Below, one piece after another: positions 26,425 through 35,407 of a stretch of 64,000 nt of DNA; position 1 is the first letter of the stretch, and each line of letters begins with the position of its first letter. This DNA comes from Sphingomonas sp. PR090111-T3T-6A (GTDB lineage: Bacteria; Pseudomonadota; Alphaproteobacteria; Sphingomonadales; Sphingomonadaceae), in contig NZ_AORL01000021.1 in assembly GCF_000383095.1 (NCBI RefSeq), forward strand, positions 372,001-436,000, given 5' to 3'. The notes under the pieces were generated by a model. That model had not been told where the DNA came from and ran no database searches. It was given only the letters and a program-made list of their open reading frames with translations. Both the position numbers and the translations under genes were made by a program.

Positions 26425-26979
26425 TTAGAACCAGCTTTCCCGGACCACGATCATGTCGCCGGGCAGCACGGGGGTGTCCGCCGTCGCGCTCCCTTTCTGC
26501 GAGGCGCGGGTGATCGTCGCGGAGCGGGTGTTGGCGCGGAAGGTATAGCCCCCCGCGATCGACACGGCCGTCATCAGCGACATGCCCGGCACATAGGGAT
26601 ATTGCCCCGGCTTCTGCACCTCGCCGGCGATGTAGAAGGGGCGATAGGCGATGATCTGGGCGCTGACCTTGGGATCGTTGACGAGCTGTTTGGTGCGGAT
26701 CTGCGCGGCGATCGAGGCTTCCGCCTGCCGGAGCGTCTTGCCTGCGATCTTGACCGGATCGAGCATGGGCAACGCCACCTCGCCGGTATCGTCGATCAGA
26801 TAAGTGTTGGTGATGGCGTCGAGGCCGAAGACCGTGATGCGGAGCTGGTCGCCCGGTCCGAGCTGGTAGGTGCCCGGCGCCGTCATCGACATTTCGGGCA
26901 GGCGCGCGCCGGTGGCGCCGCCGGCGCTGGCCAGCATCAGGATGGACGCCGAGATTGCGATGAACCGATGTTTCGTCAC
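26425..26979 (-). CDS. Wza-type polysaccharide export protein
   Basis: A 184-residue exported protein with the polysaccharide export domain (YQLGPGDQLRITVFG, NTYLIDDTGEVALPML) and one SLBB domain (YIAGEVQKPGQYPYVPGMSLMTAVSIAGG). It forms or lines the outer-membrane exit for the polymer. No lipobox cysteine is visible after the signal peptide. The GTG start has a strong ribosome site (AGGAGGGG). It is shorter than E. coli Wza, as in sphingan GelD-type proteins. Confidence 0.92.
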   Translation of the reverse strand: MTKHRFIAISASILMLASAGGATGARLPEMSMTAPGTYQLGPGDQLRITVFGLDAITNTYLIDDTGEVALPMLDPVKIAGKTLRQAEASIAAQIRTKQLVNDPKVSAQIIAYRPFYIAGEVQKPGQYPYVPGMSLMTAVSIAGGYTFRANTRSATITRASQKGSATADTPVLPGDMIVVRESWF

Positions 26980-27114
26980 TGCCCCCTCCTCTTCGGCGGA
27001 AGATCGCGGTGCGGCCCATTGCTCCCATCGGTCGGCCCGCGATCCGAAGATTTCCTCCCTGCCCTGCGGACAGGAAAACGGCGGTATCGACTCATCGCAC
27101 GGCGCAACCCCCGC

Positions 27115-27957
27115 TCATGCGACGGCGCGATCATTGCACAACCAGCCGGACAAGTCTCGCTTCAGAAGCGTGGCGAGATCCCGGATATCGTCGCGATAAT
27201 AATCGCGTAGCATGGCCCGAAGCTCCTCGGTGAGCGGCGGGTAGCGCACCGGGCGGGCGAGCGAGGTCCACACCCGCGCCAGCCACGGGTTGGATCGCAT
27301 CGGATCGAGCAGCGGCCGCGCCGGACGGAGAATGCGGCGCAGCGGCAAGGGGAGCGTCGGTGCGCGACTGTCGTTGCGGCGGTCGTCCACGGCCTCGGGC
27401 GCGATATGCACGGGCACGCCGATATGCTCGCATACCCGGGCGATCACGGCCTCCGGCTCGCGGCGGATATCGTCGTAGAGGATGATCTGGAGCTGCTGGC
27501 CGGGGATATGTTCGTAGAGCCGGCGAATGTGATGGGCGTAGCGCCCGCCTTCCAGGAAGCGTCCGCCGGCGGCGACGCGGCCGTCCAGGTAGTGGCGGGG
27601 GTCGCCGCCGACCTGCCCTCGCCGATAGAGCATGCAATAGTCCGAATAGGCCCGCTCGACCGGATCGCGGAGCTGCACGATCAGCGGGATGCCGGGCAAC
27701 AGCGCGGAGATGCGCCCGGCGGCTTCGGGGTGCGCGAGATAGTCGGCGGACTTCTCCCCGACGATCCGGTCTGCCGGCGCCCCGGCGAAGAGGGACCGAT
27801 ACCAGTCCACCCCGCGCGCATATTCGGAGCTGAAGAAATGCGGCTCGGCATCGGGCAGCCACAGCATCGGATGATGGCGAAGCTGGTGGCCGATCCAGGT
27901 GGTCGCTGCCTTTACGGCACCGATCACCATGAAGGAGGGGAGGCGTCCCTCGGCCAT
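27115..27957 (-). CDS. Sulfotransferase-domain protein
   Basis: A 280-residue enzyme predicted to move a sulfuryl group from PAPS to a glycan. The 5'-phosphosulfate loop reads GAVKAATTW (residues 13-21; consensus GxxKxGTTxL), and the 3'-phosphate site is LRDPVERAYSDY. It follows the aminotransferase gene by one base, in an operon of sugar-modifying genes, which points to a sulfated polysaccharide. PAPS synthesis genes are not in the window. Confidence 0.85.
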   Translation of the reverse strand: MAEGRLPSFMVIGAVKAATTWIGHQLRHHPMLWLPDAEPHFFSSEYARGVDWYRSLFAGAPADRIVGEKSADYLAHPEAAGRISALLPGIPLIVQLRDPVERAYSDYCMLYRRGQVGGDPRHYLDGRVAAGGRFLEGGRYAHHIRRLYEHIPGQQLQIILYDDIRREPEAVIARVCEHIGVPVHIAPEAVDDRRNDSRAPTLPLPLRRILRPARPLLDPMRSNPWLARVWTSLARPVRYPPLTEELRAMLRDYYRDDIRDLATLLKRDLSGWLCNDRAVA

Positions 27958-27958
27958 G

Positions 27959-29197
27959 TCAGCGCCCCGCCTCGTCCAGCACGGAGCGCAGGATGCGTCC
28001 CATGGTGCGGCAGCTTTCCTCGTCCAGTGTCGGGTCGACCGGGAGCATCAGGCTCGTTTCCCCCAGCATGTGGGCGACGGGCAGGCGGCGTTCCGGGCCG
28101 ATACCGGCATCGACGAAGGCACGTTCGCGATAGATTTCCGGGCATATCCCCGTCTGGCAGGGGATGCCGAGGTGCCAGGCCTCCTCCACGATGCGGTCGC
28201 GGCTCCAACGGGGGTGGAGCGTGTCGGGCCGCACGAAGGCGTAGAATTTGTAATAGGCGTGGCCGACATTCTCCGGCGGACGGACCTGACGGAGGACGGC
28301 ACTGTCGGACAGCTCCTCGATCAGGATCGACGCGTTGCGACGCCGGATGTCGGTCCAGAGCGGGAGTTTCTGAAGCTGGGCCAGGCCGATGGCGGCCTGC
28401 ATCTCGGTCAGGCGATAATTGCTGCCGAACTCGCGATGGAGCCAGCGGAAGCCATGTCCCGCGACGACGGCGTGGGCATCCTGCGGGTCCTTGCCATGGT
28501 CCTTCAGCGACCAGGCGCGCCGCGCCGTCGCCGCGTCGCGCAGCAGCAGCATTCCGCCTTCGCCGCCTGTCGAGATGATCTTGTCCGTGCAGAAGGAGAA
28601 GGCCGCCGCGTCGCCGAAGCTGCCGACCGGCCTGCCGCCCAGCGTCGCGCCATGGGCCTGCGCGCAATCCTCGATGAGCTTCACGCCATGCCGTTCGGCC
28701 AGCAGCGCGATGTCATTCGCCGCGGCCGGATAGCCGCCGAGGTGGACGAGAATGATCGCGCGTGTCCGCTCGGTCAGCGCGCGGGCGACGAGATCGGCGG
28801 TGAGCCCCTGCGTCTCGGGATCGATGTCGCTGAAGACCGGGGTGGCCCCACACGCCACGACACAGCTCGCCGAGGCGACGAAGCTGCGCGCGGGCACGAT
28901 CACCTCGTCGCCCGGCCCGATCTCGAAGGCCCTGAGTGCCACCTCCAGCGCCAGCGTGCCGTTGGCGAGCGCTATGGCATGGGGCTGGTCGCACATCCGG
29001 GCGAAGGCAGTCTCGAAGGCGGCGCATTTCTCGCCATGATGGAGCGAGTTCACCCGGCCGGAGCGCAGCACCTCGGCCACCGCCTCGATCTCGTCCTCGG
29101 CATAGACCGGCCAGCGCGAGCGGATGCGCGCGAGCTTCACCACGTCGTAGGGTGGCGCGTCGTCCGTGTCTCCGATGTCGGGCAGGATGCTGGCCAT
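27959..29197 (-). CDS. DegT/DnrJ/EryC1/StrS PLP sugar aminotransferase
   Basis: A 412-residue PLP enzyme that places an amino group on an NDP-keto-sugar. The Schiff-base lysine is Lys206 in CTDKIISTGGEGG, Asp177 lies in LIEDCAQAHGA, and GTLALEVAL and NYRLTEMQAAIG are present. With the upstream 4,6-dehydratase it forms a PglF/PglE-like pair, so a UDP-4-amino-4,6-dideoxyhexose is the likely product. Start taken at ATG 29197, eight bases past the preceding stop; 29224 would overlap it. Confidence 0.9.
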   Translation of the reverse strand: MASILPDIGDTDDAPPYDVVKLARIRSRWPVYAEDEIEAVAEVLRSGRVNSLHHGEKCAAFETAFARMCDQPHAIALANGTLALEVALRAFEIGPGDEVIVPARSFVASASCVVACGATPVFSDIDPETQGLTADLVARALTERTRAIILVHLGGYPAAANDIALLAERHGVKLIEDCAQAHGATLGGRPVGSFGDAAAFSFCTDKIISTGGEGGMLLLRDAATARRAWSLKDHGKDPQDAHAVVAGHGFRWLHREFGSNYRLTEMQAAIGLAQLQKLPLWTDIRRRNASILIEELSDSAVLRQVRPPENVGHAYYKFYAFVRPDTLHPRWSRDRIVEEAWHLGIPCQTGICPEIYRERAFVDAGIGPERRLPVAHMLGETSLMLPVDPTLDEESCRTMGRILRSVLDEAGR

Positions 29198-29204
29198 GGC
29201 GGCG

Positions 29205-31214
29205 CTACAAGGACTGCGGGACAAGCGCTTCGGGCGGCCAGACGGCGCTGGCGCGACCCGCCGCGGCGGGCTGCTTGGGCGCGACCTGAAGCATGTCGCT
29301 GCCGCCCGGTTCGATCATCGAGAAGAGGATGTGCTTCACGCTTTCCTCCTGATGAGCCATGATCGCGCGGGAGAGCGCCTCCAGTCCCTCGCGCAGCACC
29401 TCGATCGGCACGGGCGAAGGTTCGGCCTCGAACACGCCGGGAAGCGCGGAGGGCAGACGCTGCTCGCGTTCGTCGAACAGTTCCTCGTAGAGCTTCTCGC
29501 CGGGGCGCAGGCCGACGATTTGGATCGGCACATCCTTGTCCGGCTCCAGGCCGGCGAGGCGGATCATGCGGCGAGCGATGTCGATGATCTTCACCGGCTC
29601 GCCCATGTCGAGCACGACGATCCGGCCGCGCCGCACGTCGCACTCCATCGCGCGCGCCATGCTGTGGAGCACGAGCTGCACGGCCTCATGCACCGTCATG
29701 AAATAGCGCGTGATCTCGGGATGGGTGACGGTGAGCGGCGCGCGGCGCTTCAATTGCCGCTGGAAGAGCGGGATCAGCGATCCGCTCGATCCCAGCACAT
29801 TGCCGAACCGGACCGTCATGAACCGCGCCGCGCCCGGATCGCCCACGCCGTCGAGATCGAGCGCCTGGCAATAGAGTTCGCCGAGCCGCTTGCTGGCGCC
29901 CATGATGCCGACCGGGTTCACCGCCTTGTCGGTGGAGACCTGCACCATCGCACGCACGCCATAGCGCTGGGCCGCATCCGCGACATTGCGGGTGCCGAGC
30001 ACGTTGGTCTGCACCCCCGCGCAGATGTTCGTCTCGACCAGCGGCACATGCTTGAGCGCGGCAGTGTGGAACACGAAGTCCGGCCGGTGCCGCTCGAACG
30101 CGGCCATCACGCTGCGGCGCTGGCGGATCGAGCAGAGCAGCGGCGTGCAGGCGATATGCGGATAATTCTCCCGTAGCTCCAGCTCGACCGAGTAGAGATT
30201 GAACTCTCCGCATTCGAGCAGGATGATCTCGGCCGGGTCCATGGTGGCGATCTGGCGGACCAGCTCGCGGCCGATCGTGCCGCCGGCGCCCGTCACCATC
30301 ACGCGCTGACCCTTGAGGGCGCGGAGCACGACGTCCTCGTCCAGCTTCGCCTGCGGGCGGCCGAGCAGGTCGGCGAGGTCGATCACCTCCAGATCGAGCG
30401 GCTGGCCGATCTCGGTCGGCGACGGCGCGCGCAGCACCGACAGGCCCAGCGTCTCGGCCGCCGCCACGAGACGGAGGCGGCTGTTGCCCGGCACGGCGGC
30501 ACCTCCCGCGAGGATCAGGCAGCTCGGCCGCTCGTCGCGGGCGGCGAGCTTGCCGACGACGTGCTCCAGCGCGTCGATCCCTCCGAGGATCGGCACGTCG
30601 CGCAGCCGCAGCTCGACGTCGCGCTCGCCCGTGTCGATGATGCCGACGGGGACATAGCCGGGATTGGGCGTCGCCTCGATCTGGCGCAATAGCAGCGCCA
30701 CCTGCTCAGGCAGGCCGACGATCAGCGCGCGCCTCGGCGGTATATGGGGCGGCTCGGGGGAAGCGGGAGCGACGTGGTGCTGGCGACGGATCTCGCGCAG
30801 CCGGTCGCTCAGGATGCGGCGCCCGATCCGTCCTCCAACGAGGATCGCCACCAGCACCAGCCACTGGATGATCGGTACGGAGGTCGGAAGCCAGCGCGCG
30901 CGCGAGGCCGCCACCAGCATCAGCACCGGCACCGCGATCGATATGGACGCGGCTTCGAGCAGCGAACTCAGATCCGACAGCGAAGGCACCCGCCAGACGC
31001 GCCTGTAAAGGCCGAAGAAATGAAAGGTGATGAGGCCGCTCACGATGAAGACCGGCAGGTTGGCGACGAGCCCCTCCCACATCTTCGGAGGGATCGAGCC
31101 GTTCATGCGCAGCGCCAGCGCCAGCGTCAGCGCGAGGGCGATCGCACCGGCATCATAGAGGATATAGGCGATCCTCCGCGAGGCGCAGTGTCCGATGGTC
31201 GGGATGGCTTTCAT
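29205..31214 (-). CDS. Membrane NDP-sugar 4,6-dehydratase (PglF/WbpM/CapD type)
   Basis: A 669-residue enzyme with four N-terminal membrane helices (about 18-36, 53-70, 90-105, 113-128), a CoA-binding-like middle domain and a C-terminal SDR domain. The cofactor loop is TGAGGTIG (308-315). The catalytic residues are Ser427 and Met438-xxx-Lys442, the SMK variant that marks WbpM/PglF/FlaA1 dehydratases. It probably makes UDP-4-keto-6-deoxy-GlcNAc. The start at 31214 has an AAGGGGG ribosome site; upstream starts fall in non-coding sequence. Confidence 0.93.
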   Translation of the reverse strand: MKAIPTIGHCASRRIAYILYDAGAIALALTLALALRMNGSIPPKMWEGLVANLPVFIVSGLITFHFFGLYRRVWRVPSLSDLSSLLEAASISIAVPVLMLVAASRARWLPTSVPIIQWLVLVAILVGGRIGRRILSDRLREIRRQHHVAPASPEPPHIPPRRALIVGLPEQVALLLRQIEATPNPGYVPVGIIDTGERDVELRLRDVPILGGIDALEHVVGKLAARDERPSCLILAGGAAVPGNSRLRLVAAAETLGLSVLRAPSPTEIGQPLDLEVIDLADLLGRPQAKLDEDVVLRALKGQRVMVTGAGGTIGRELVRQIATMDPAEIILLECGEFNLYSVELELRENYPHIACTPLLCSIRQRRSVMAAFERHRPDFVFHTAALKHVPLVETNICAGVQTNVLGTRNVADAAQRYGVRAMVQVSTDKAVNPVGIMGASKRLGELYCQALDLDGVGDPGAARFMTVRFGNVLGSSGSLIPLFQRQLKRRAPLTVTHPEITRYFMTVHEAVQLVLHSMARAMECDVRRGRIVVLDMGEPVKIIDIARRMIRLAGLEPDKDVPIQIVGLRPGEKLYEELFDEREQRLPSALPGVFEAEPSPVPIEVLREGLEALSRAIMAHQEESVKHILFSMIEPGGSDMLQVAPKQPAAAGRASAVWPPEALVPQSL

Positions 31215-31580
31215 ACGACCACGTCCCCCTTCGGCCCGAAGCCGACCCATGTTGATGCGCAGTTCGTGCGGTTTCCGTTGGCGCCGTTCGGCCCCGCCGA
31301 GGAACATAGATGGGCGGCATCGCCACGCGGAAAGGCGCATCGGGGTGCAACCGCCTAGGGGGCGGCCCACGCCATTTTGGGAGAGGGATATCCGGCCGGT
31401 CGGTCGCGTCCTCGCCAAAGGAGGTGTTGGCCGGTTCGGCCTCCCTCCTTTGGAAGCGAAGGGATGATGCCCGAAATTGCCAGGCCCTCGCGGACGGCTT
31501 TCGCCTAGGCTTCGGAAAATCGTCTGCGCGCAGGGGGCTATGGGCAGGAGAGCCGGCATCTTGGCGGAGGAGGCGGAGGC
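31215..31580. other. Divergent intergenic region with a long inverted repeat
   Basis: These 366 bases separate two divergent EPS operons and must contain both promoters. No convincing gene is present. The striking element is a stem at 31415-31453: perfect 10-bp arms CCAAAGGAGG/CCTCCTTTGG, enclosing an inner 5-bp hairpin GGCCG/CGGCC. Confidence 0.5.
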
Positions 31581-32759
31581 GTGAAGCTGCTTCACGTCAT
31601 CACGGGCCTGAACGTCGGAGGGGCGGAGACAATGCTCGCCCGTCTGCTGGAAAGCCGCAATCTCGCGCCGGATATCTGCCCGGAGGTGTTATCGTTGATG
31701 ACGCCGGGCGTGGCAGGCGACCGTATCGCCGCGACGGGTACGCCGGTGTGGAGCCTCGGGATGCCCAGCGGGCTGCCCTCGCCGGGAGCGATGGCGCGTC
31801 TGGTGGCAACGACGCGCAGAGTCCGCCCCGATCTCATCATGGGATGGATGCATCATGGCCAGCTCGCGGCCAGCCTGGGCGCGCTGGCGGTGCCCGGCCC
31901 GGTGCCCGTGATCTGGAACGTCCGCCACTCGCTCAGTGGTTACCGGCAGGAAAAGCGCCTCAGCCGGATGGTGCTGCGCATGGGGGCATGGCTGTCGGGT
32001 ATGCCTTCCGCCATCGTCTACAATTCCCGCACCGCGAGGGCGCAATATCGGGCGTTCGGCTATCGCGCGCGACGGGATCTCGTCATTCCCAACGGCTTCG
32101 ACGCCCAGGGTTTCACGTCGCGCGAACCGGCCCGGCGGGCGCTCCATGCGCTCTTCGCTCTGCCTGAAAGGGCGGTGCTGATCGGAATGATCGCCCGCAA
32201 CCATCCGATGAAGGATGTCCCCAACCTGCTCGCAGCCTTCGCGAAAGTGCAGGAGGGCCGCCCGGATACGCATCTCTTGATTGCAGGCGAGGGGATAGAT
32301 GCGCCCTCTGGCGACGCAGCCGCCTGGCTCGATCGCCTCCCGCCGGGAAGCTGGACGTTGACGGGGCATCGTGCCGACGTTCCGACGTGGCTGGCCGGGC
32401 TCGACGTGGTGGCGCTGCCTTCGGCCTGGGGCGAAGGTTTCCCGAACATCGTCGGGGAAGCCATGGCGGCGGGTGTCCCCTGCGTCGCGACCGACGTGGG
32501 CGATGCGGCGTGGGTGGTCGGCGAAACCGGCCGCGCCGTCCCTCCGCGTGACGCAGGCGCGCTGGCAAAGGCGCTGCTCGATCTCGCCGAACTGGGACCG
32601 GAGGGACGCGCCGCGTTGGGCCACGCTGCCCGCGGACGGGTTGAGGAGCATTTCTCATTGTCCCGCGTGATGCAGCGCTATGCCGCCTTGTTCCGCGAGC
32701 ATGGCGGGAAGGCGTCTCCGCTCCTTCCGGCCGCGGCATGGGCGGAGGGCGCGCGATGA
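31581..32759 (+). CDS. Glycosyltransferase family 4
   Basis: A 392-residue GT-B enzyme for repeat-unit assembly. Seen are the acceptor-domain HVITGLNVGGAETML and the donor-domain signatures IGMIARNHPMKDVPNLL and GEGFPNIVGEAMAAGVPCVATDVGD. The start is a GTG with GGAGGAGGCGGAGG just ahead. It heads a seven-gene operon in which the first stops and starts overlap by four bases. Confidence 0.9.
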   Translation: MKLLHVITGLNVGGAETMLARLLESRNLAPDICPEVLSLMTPGVAGDRIAATGTPVWSLGMPSGLPSPGAMARLVATTRRVRPDLIMGWMHHGQLAASLGALAVPGPVPVIWNVRHSLSGYRQEKRLSRMVLRMGAWLSGMPSAIVYNSRTARAQYRAFGYRARRDLVIPNGFDAQGFTSREPARRALHALFALPERAVLIGMIARNHPMKDVPNLLAAFAKVQEGRPDTHLLIAGEGIDAPSGDAAAWLDRLPPGSWTLTGHRADVPTWLAGLDVVALPSAWGEGFPNIVGEAMAAGVPCVATDVGDAAWVVGETGRAVPPRDAGALAKALLDLAELGPEGRAALGHAARGRVEEHFSLSRVMQRYAALFREHGGKASPLLPAAAWAEGAR

Positions 32760-33931
32760 GGATCGTCGTGGTGGCCAGTCTGGCTTTCTCCCTCGTCAAC
32801 TTCCGCAAGCGGCTGCTGGCCGACATGGTGGCGTGCGGCCATGAGGTGCTGGCCTGCGCGCCCGAGGACGATCGGGAGGTCGCACGCGAGCTGGCGGCGA
32901 TGGGTGTCGCCTATCGCGTAATGCCGATGGTGCGGTCGGGGCTCAATCTGTTCGCGGATTTGCGGACATTGGGCTGGCTCATCCGCCTGTTCCGCGTTCA
33001 GCGACCGGGGCTGGTGCTCGCCTATACGCAGAAGCCGATCGTCTATGCCGGGATAGCCAGCCGCATCGCGCGCGTGCCGCGCTATTTCGCGATGGTGAGC
33101 GGGCTCGGCCTCGCTTTCGGAGAGGAGGGCGGGCGCTGGCTGCGCGCCGTGGTGGCGCTTCTCTATCGCATCGCGCTGAAGCGGGCGGAGGGCGTCTTCG
33201 TCTTCAATGCGGATGATCGGGAGGAGATGCTCCGCCATCACATGATCCGGGCGGACGCGAATGTCGTGCGCGTGCCGGGCTCGGGGGTGGACCTCGACCA
33301 TTACAGCGCAGCGCCGATATCCGCCGGCCCCGTCCGCTTCCTGATGATTGCGCGGCTGCTGCACAGCAAGGGCCTGTCCGAATATGCCGAGGCAGCGCGC
33401 CGTCTGCGCCGCCGTTATCCCGAGGCACGATTCGCCTTGTTGGGGCCGCCCGATCCCAGCCCTGCCGGTATCGACCCTGTACAGGTGGAGGAATGGCGCC
33501 GCGAGGGCGCGATCCGCTATCTGGGCGAGGCGCGGGATGTCCGCCCCTATCTCGCCGCGGCCAGCGTGTTCGTGCTGCCGAGCTGGTATCGCGAGGGACT
33601 TCCCCGCACGATCCTGGAGGCGATGGCCACGGGCCGTGCGGTCATCACGACGGATATGCCCGGATGCCGCGAGCCGATCGAGCCGGACATCAATGGCTAT
33701 ATCATCCCGCCCCGCGACGCGGATGCGCTGGCGATGGCGATGGAGCGCTTCCTCCTGCGGCCCGAACTGGTCGCGCAGATGGGCGCCCGCGCCCGCGCAA
33801 CGGCGGTCGAGCGCTTCTCGGTCGAGCGGGTGAACGACATCCTCCTGTCCACTATGTGGCTCCGGGCCGGCACGACCTCGCGGCCACCCGAGAGGGGAGC
33901 CGCCGCCGCGCTGGCGGGCGTCACGTCATGA
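32756..33931 (+). CDS. Glycosyltransferase family 4 (PglA/CapM-like)
   Basis: A 391-residue GT-B enzyme. The N-terminus MRIVVVASLAFSLVNFRKRL and the TQKPIVYAGIASRIARVPRYFAMVSGLG region match the GT4 branch that acts directly after the initiating phosphosugar transferase in PglC/PglA-type systems. The donor motif is WYREGLPRTILEAMATGRAVITTDMPG. It overlaps both neighbours by four bases (ATGA) and precedes the PglC-like gene, which supports transfer of the second sugar. Confidence 0.9.
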   Translation: MRIVVVASLAFSLVNFRKRLLADMVACGHEVLACAPEDDREVARELAAMGVAYRVMPMVRSGLNLFADLRTLGWLIRLFRVQRPGLVLAYTQKPIVYAGIASRIARVPRYFAMVSGLGLAFGEEGGRWLRAVVALLYRIALKRAEGVFVFNADDREEMLRHHMIRADANVVRVPGSGVDLDHYSAAPISAGPVRFLMIARLLHSKGLSEYAEAARRLRRRYPEARFALLGPPDPSPAGIDPVQVEEWRREGAIRYLGEARDVRPYLAAASVFVLPSWYREGLPRTILEAMATGRAVITTDMPGCREPIEPDINGYIIPPRDADALAMAMERFLLRPELVAQMGARARATAVERFSVERVNDILLSTMWLRAGTTSRPPERGAAAALAGVTS

Positions 33932-34530
33932 CGGTTCGGCGCTGTATCGATATATTGATCTCCGTGACGGCACTGGGCCTGCTTGCGCCGTTGCTGCTTT
34001 TGTTCGGGCTCGTCCTTCTGCTGGTGGATGGAAGTCCGGTGCTCTTCGTGCAGACCCGCAGCGGGCTCGGGGGGCGTCCATTCCGGCTGGTGAAATTCCG
34101 CACCATGAACGAGGCTCGGGGTGCCTGTGGCACGCTCCTGTCCGATGCCGAGCGGACGACACCCATCGGCCGCCTGCTCCGCGGGACGCGGATCGATGAG
34201 CTGCCTCAGTTCTGGAATGTGCTCCTCGGGGACATGAGCCTGATCGGTCCCCGGCCACTGCTGCCCATCACCATCGCCGCCGCGGGAGACGCGGGGCGGG
34301 AGCGCGGGCAGGTCCTTCCCGGCATGACGGGCTGGGCGCAGGTCAACGGCAACACGCTGCTGAGCGATGCCGACAAGATCGCGCTCGACCTCTGGTATAT
34401 CCGTAACCGCACGGCCGCGCTGGACCTGCGGATCATCGGGCGGACGCTGCTTGTCGGTCTGCTGGGCGAACGGCGCAATGCAGCGGCGATCGGGAGGGCG
34501 CATGCGGGCGCTTCTCATCGGCGCGGTTGA
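33928..34530 (+). CDS. Initiating phosphoglycosyl transferase (PglC/bacterial sugar transferase)
   Basis: Starts the repeat unit by moving a sugar-phosphate from a UDP-sugar to undecaprenyl phosphate. The 200-residue protein is the small monotopic form: one N-terminal re-entrant helix, then FRLVKFRTMNE, GRLLRGTRIDELPQFWNVLLGDMSLIGPRPLL and LPGMTGWAQVNG. The Arg in KFRTM and the DELPQ and GPRP motifs are conserved. Small PglC-like enzymes often use diamino or 4-amino sugars, which fits the dehydratase and aminotransferase nearby. Confidence 0.93.
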   Translation: MTVRRCIDILISVTALGLLAPLLLLFGLVLLLVDGSPVLFVQTRSGLGGRPFRLVKFRTMNEARGACGTLLSDAERTTPIGRLLRGTRIDELPQFWNVLLGDMSLIGPRPLLPITIAAAGDAGRERGQVLPGMTGWAQVNGNTLLSDADKIALDLWYIRNRTAALDLRIIGRTLLVGLLGERRNAAAIGRAHAGASHRRG

Positions 34531-35407
34531 GAGCACGCGCGTGGCGCTCCGCGCGCTGGCAGACGCGCCGGACTGGACGCTGGCGGGGGTGGTGACGCTC
34601 CCCCTCGATCTCGCTGGGCGGCATTCGGATTTCGTCGATCTGGAGCCCGAGGCCCGCGCCATCGGCTGTCCCGTGCTGCGTGGCGCCAATGCCAATACCG
34701 AAGAGGCGCGAACGGCCATGGCCGCGCTCGCGCCCGACTATCTCTTCGTGATTGGCTGGTCCCAGCTTTGCGGGGAGGCGATGCGGGCGCTCGCGTTGGG
34801 ACGGGTGGTTGGCTATCATCCGGCCCCGTTGCCGCGATTGCGCGGGCGCGGGGTCATCCCATGGACCATCCTGCTGGACGAGCCGATCACCGCCGGTACG
34901 CTCTTCCTGATCGACGAGGGCACCGACAGCGGCGCCATCCTTGCCCAGCATTTCTTCCACGTCGCCCCCGACGAGACCGCGTCGACGCTCTACGCCAAGC
35001 ATATGGCGGTGCTGGAGGCGATGCTGCCAGGCTTGCTCTCCGGCCTCGCCGCCGGGACGGTGACGCCTCGCCCGCAGGACGAGCGCTACGCCACATGGGC
35101 GGCGCGGCGACGGCCCGAGGACGGAGCGATCGACTGGCATGACGATGCGGTGGCGATCTGGCGGATGGTGCGGGCGTGTGGCGATCCCTATCCGGGCGCC
35201 TGGACGATGCTGGGCGAGGAGAGGCTGGTGATCCTCAAGGCCGAGCCGGTCGATCTCTCCCATCACCGTGCAGCGCTGGTCGGGCAGGTGGTGGAACGGT
35301 CGGAACAGGGCTTCACCGTCCGTTGCGGCGACGGGCGCGGGGTGCGGGTGACGGAGTGGCGCGGTTCCCGGCCGCCGCTCCATGTCCGGCTGCGGGGGAA
35401 AGGATGA
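34502..35407 (+). CDS. Sugar N-formyltransferase (formyl-THF dependent, Fmt fold)
   Basis: Predicted to transfer a formyl group from 10-formyltetrahydrofolate to a sugar amine. The 301-residue protein has the N-terminal formyltransferase core with His106 (GYHPAPLPRLRGRG) and Asp142 (EGTDSGAIL), plus a smaller C-terminal domain. The Asn of the classic NxH motif is Gly104 here, as recalled for LPS-locus relatives. Clustering with PIG-L, aminotransferase and dehydratase genes argues against Met-tRNA formyltransferase. It overlaps the PglC-like gene by 29 bases. Confidence 0.85.
   Translation: MRALLIGAVESTRVALRALADAPDWTLAGVVTLPLDLAGRHSDFVDLEPEARAIGCPVLRGANANTEEARTAMAALAPDYLFVIGWSQLCGEAMRALALGRVVGYHPAPLPRLRGRGVIPWTILLDEPITAGTLFLIDEGTDSGAILAQHFFHVAPDETASTLYAKHMAVLEAMLPGLLSGLAAGTVTPRPQDERYATWAARRRPEDGAIDWHDDAVAIWRMVRACGDPYPGAWTMLGEERLVILKAEPVDLSHHRAALVGQVVERSEQGFTVRCGDGRGVRVTEWRGSRPPLHVRLRGKG

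Noticed and set aside
34502-35407. Methionyl-tRNA formyltransferase (fmt)
   Set aside because: The fold is shared, but the Asn of the NxH motif is Gly and the gene lies inside a glycan operon. A sugar formyltransferase is the better reading.
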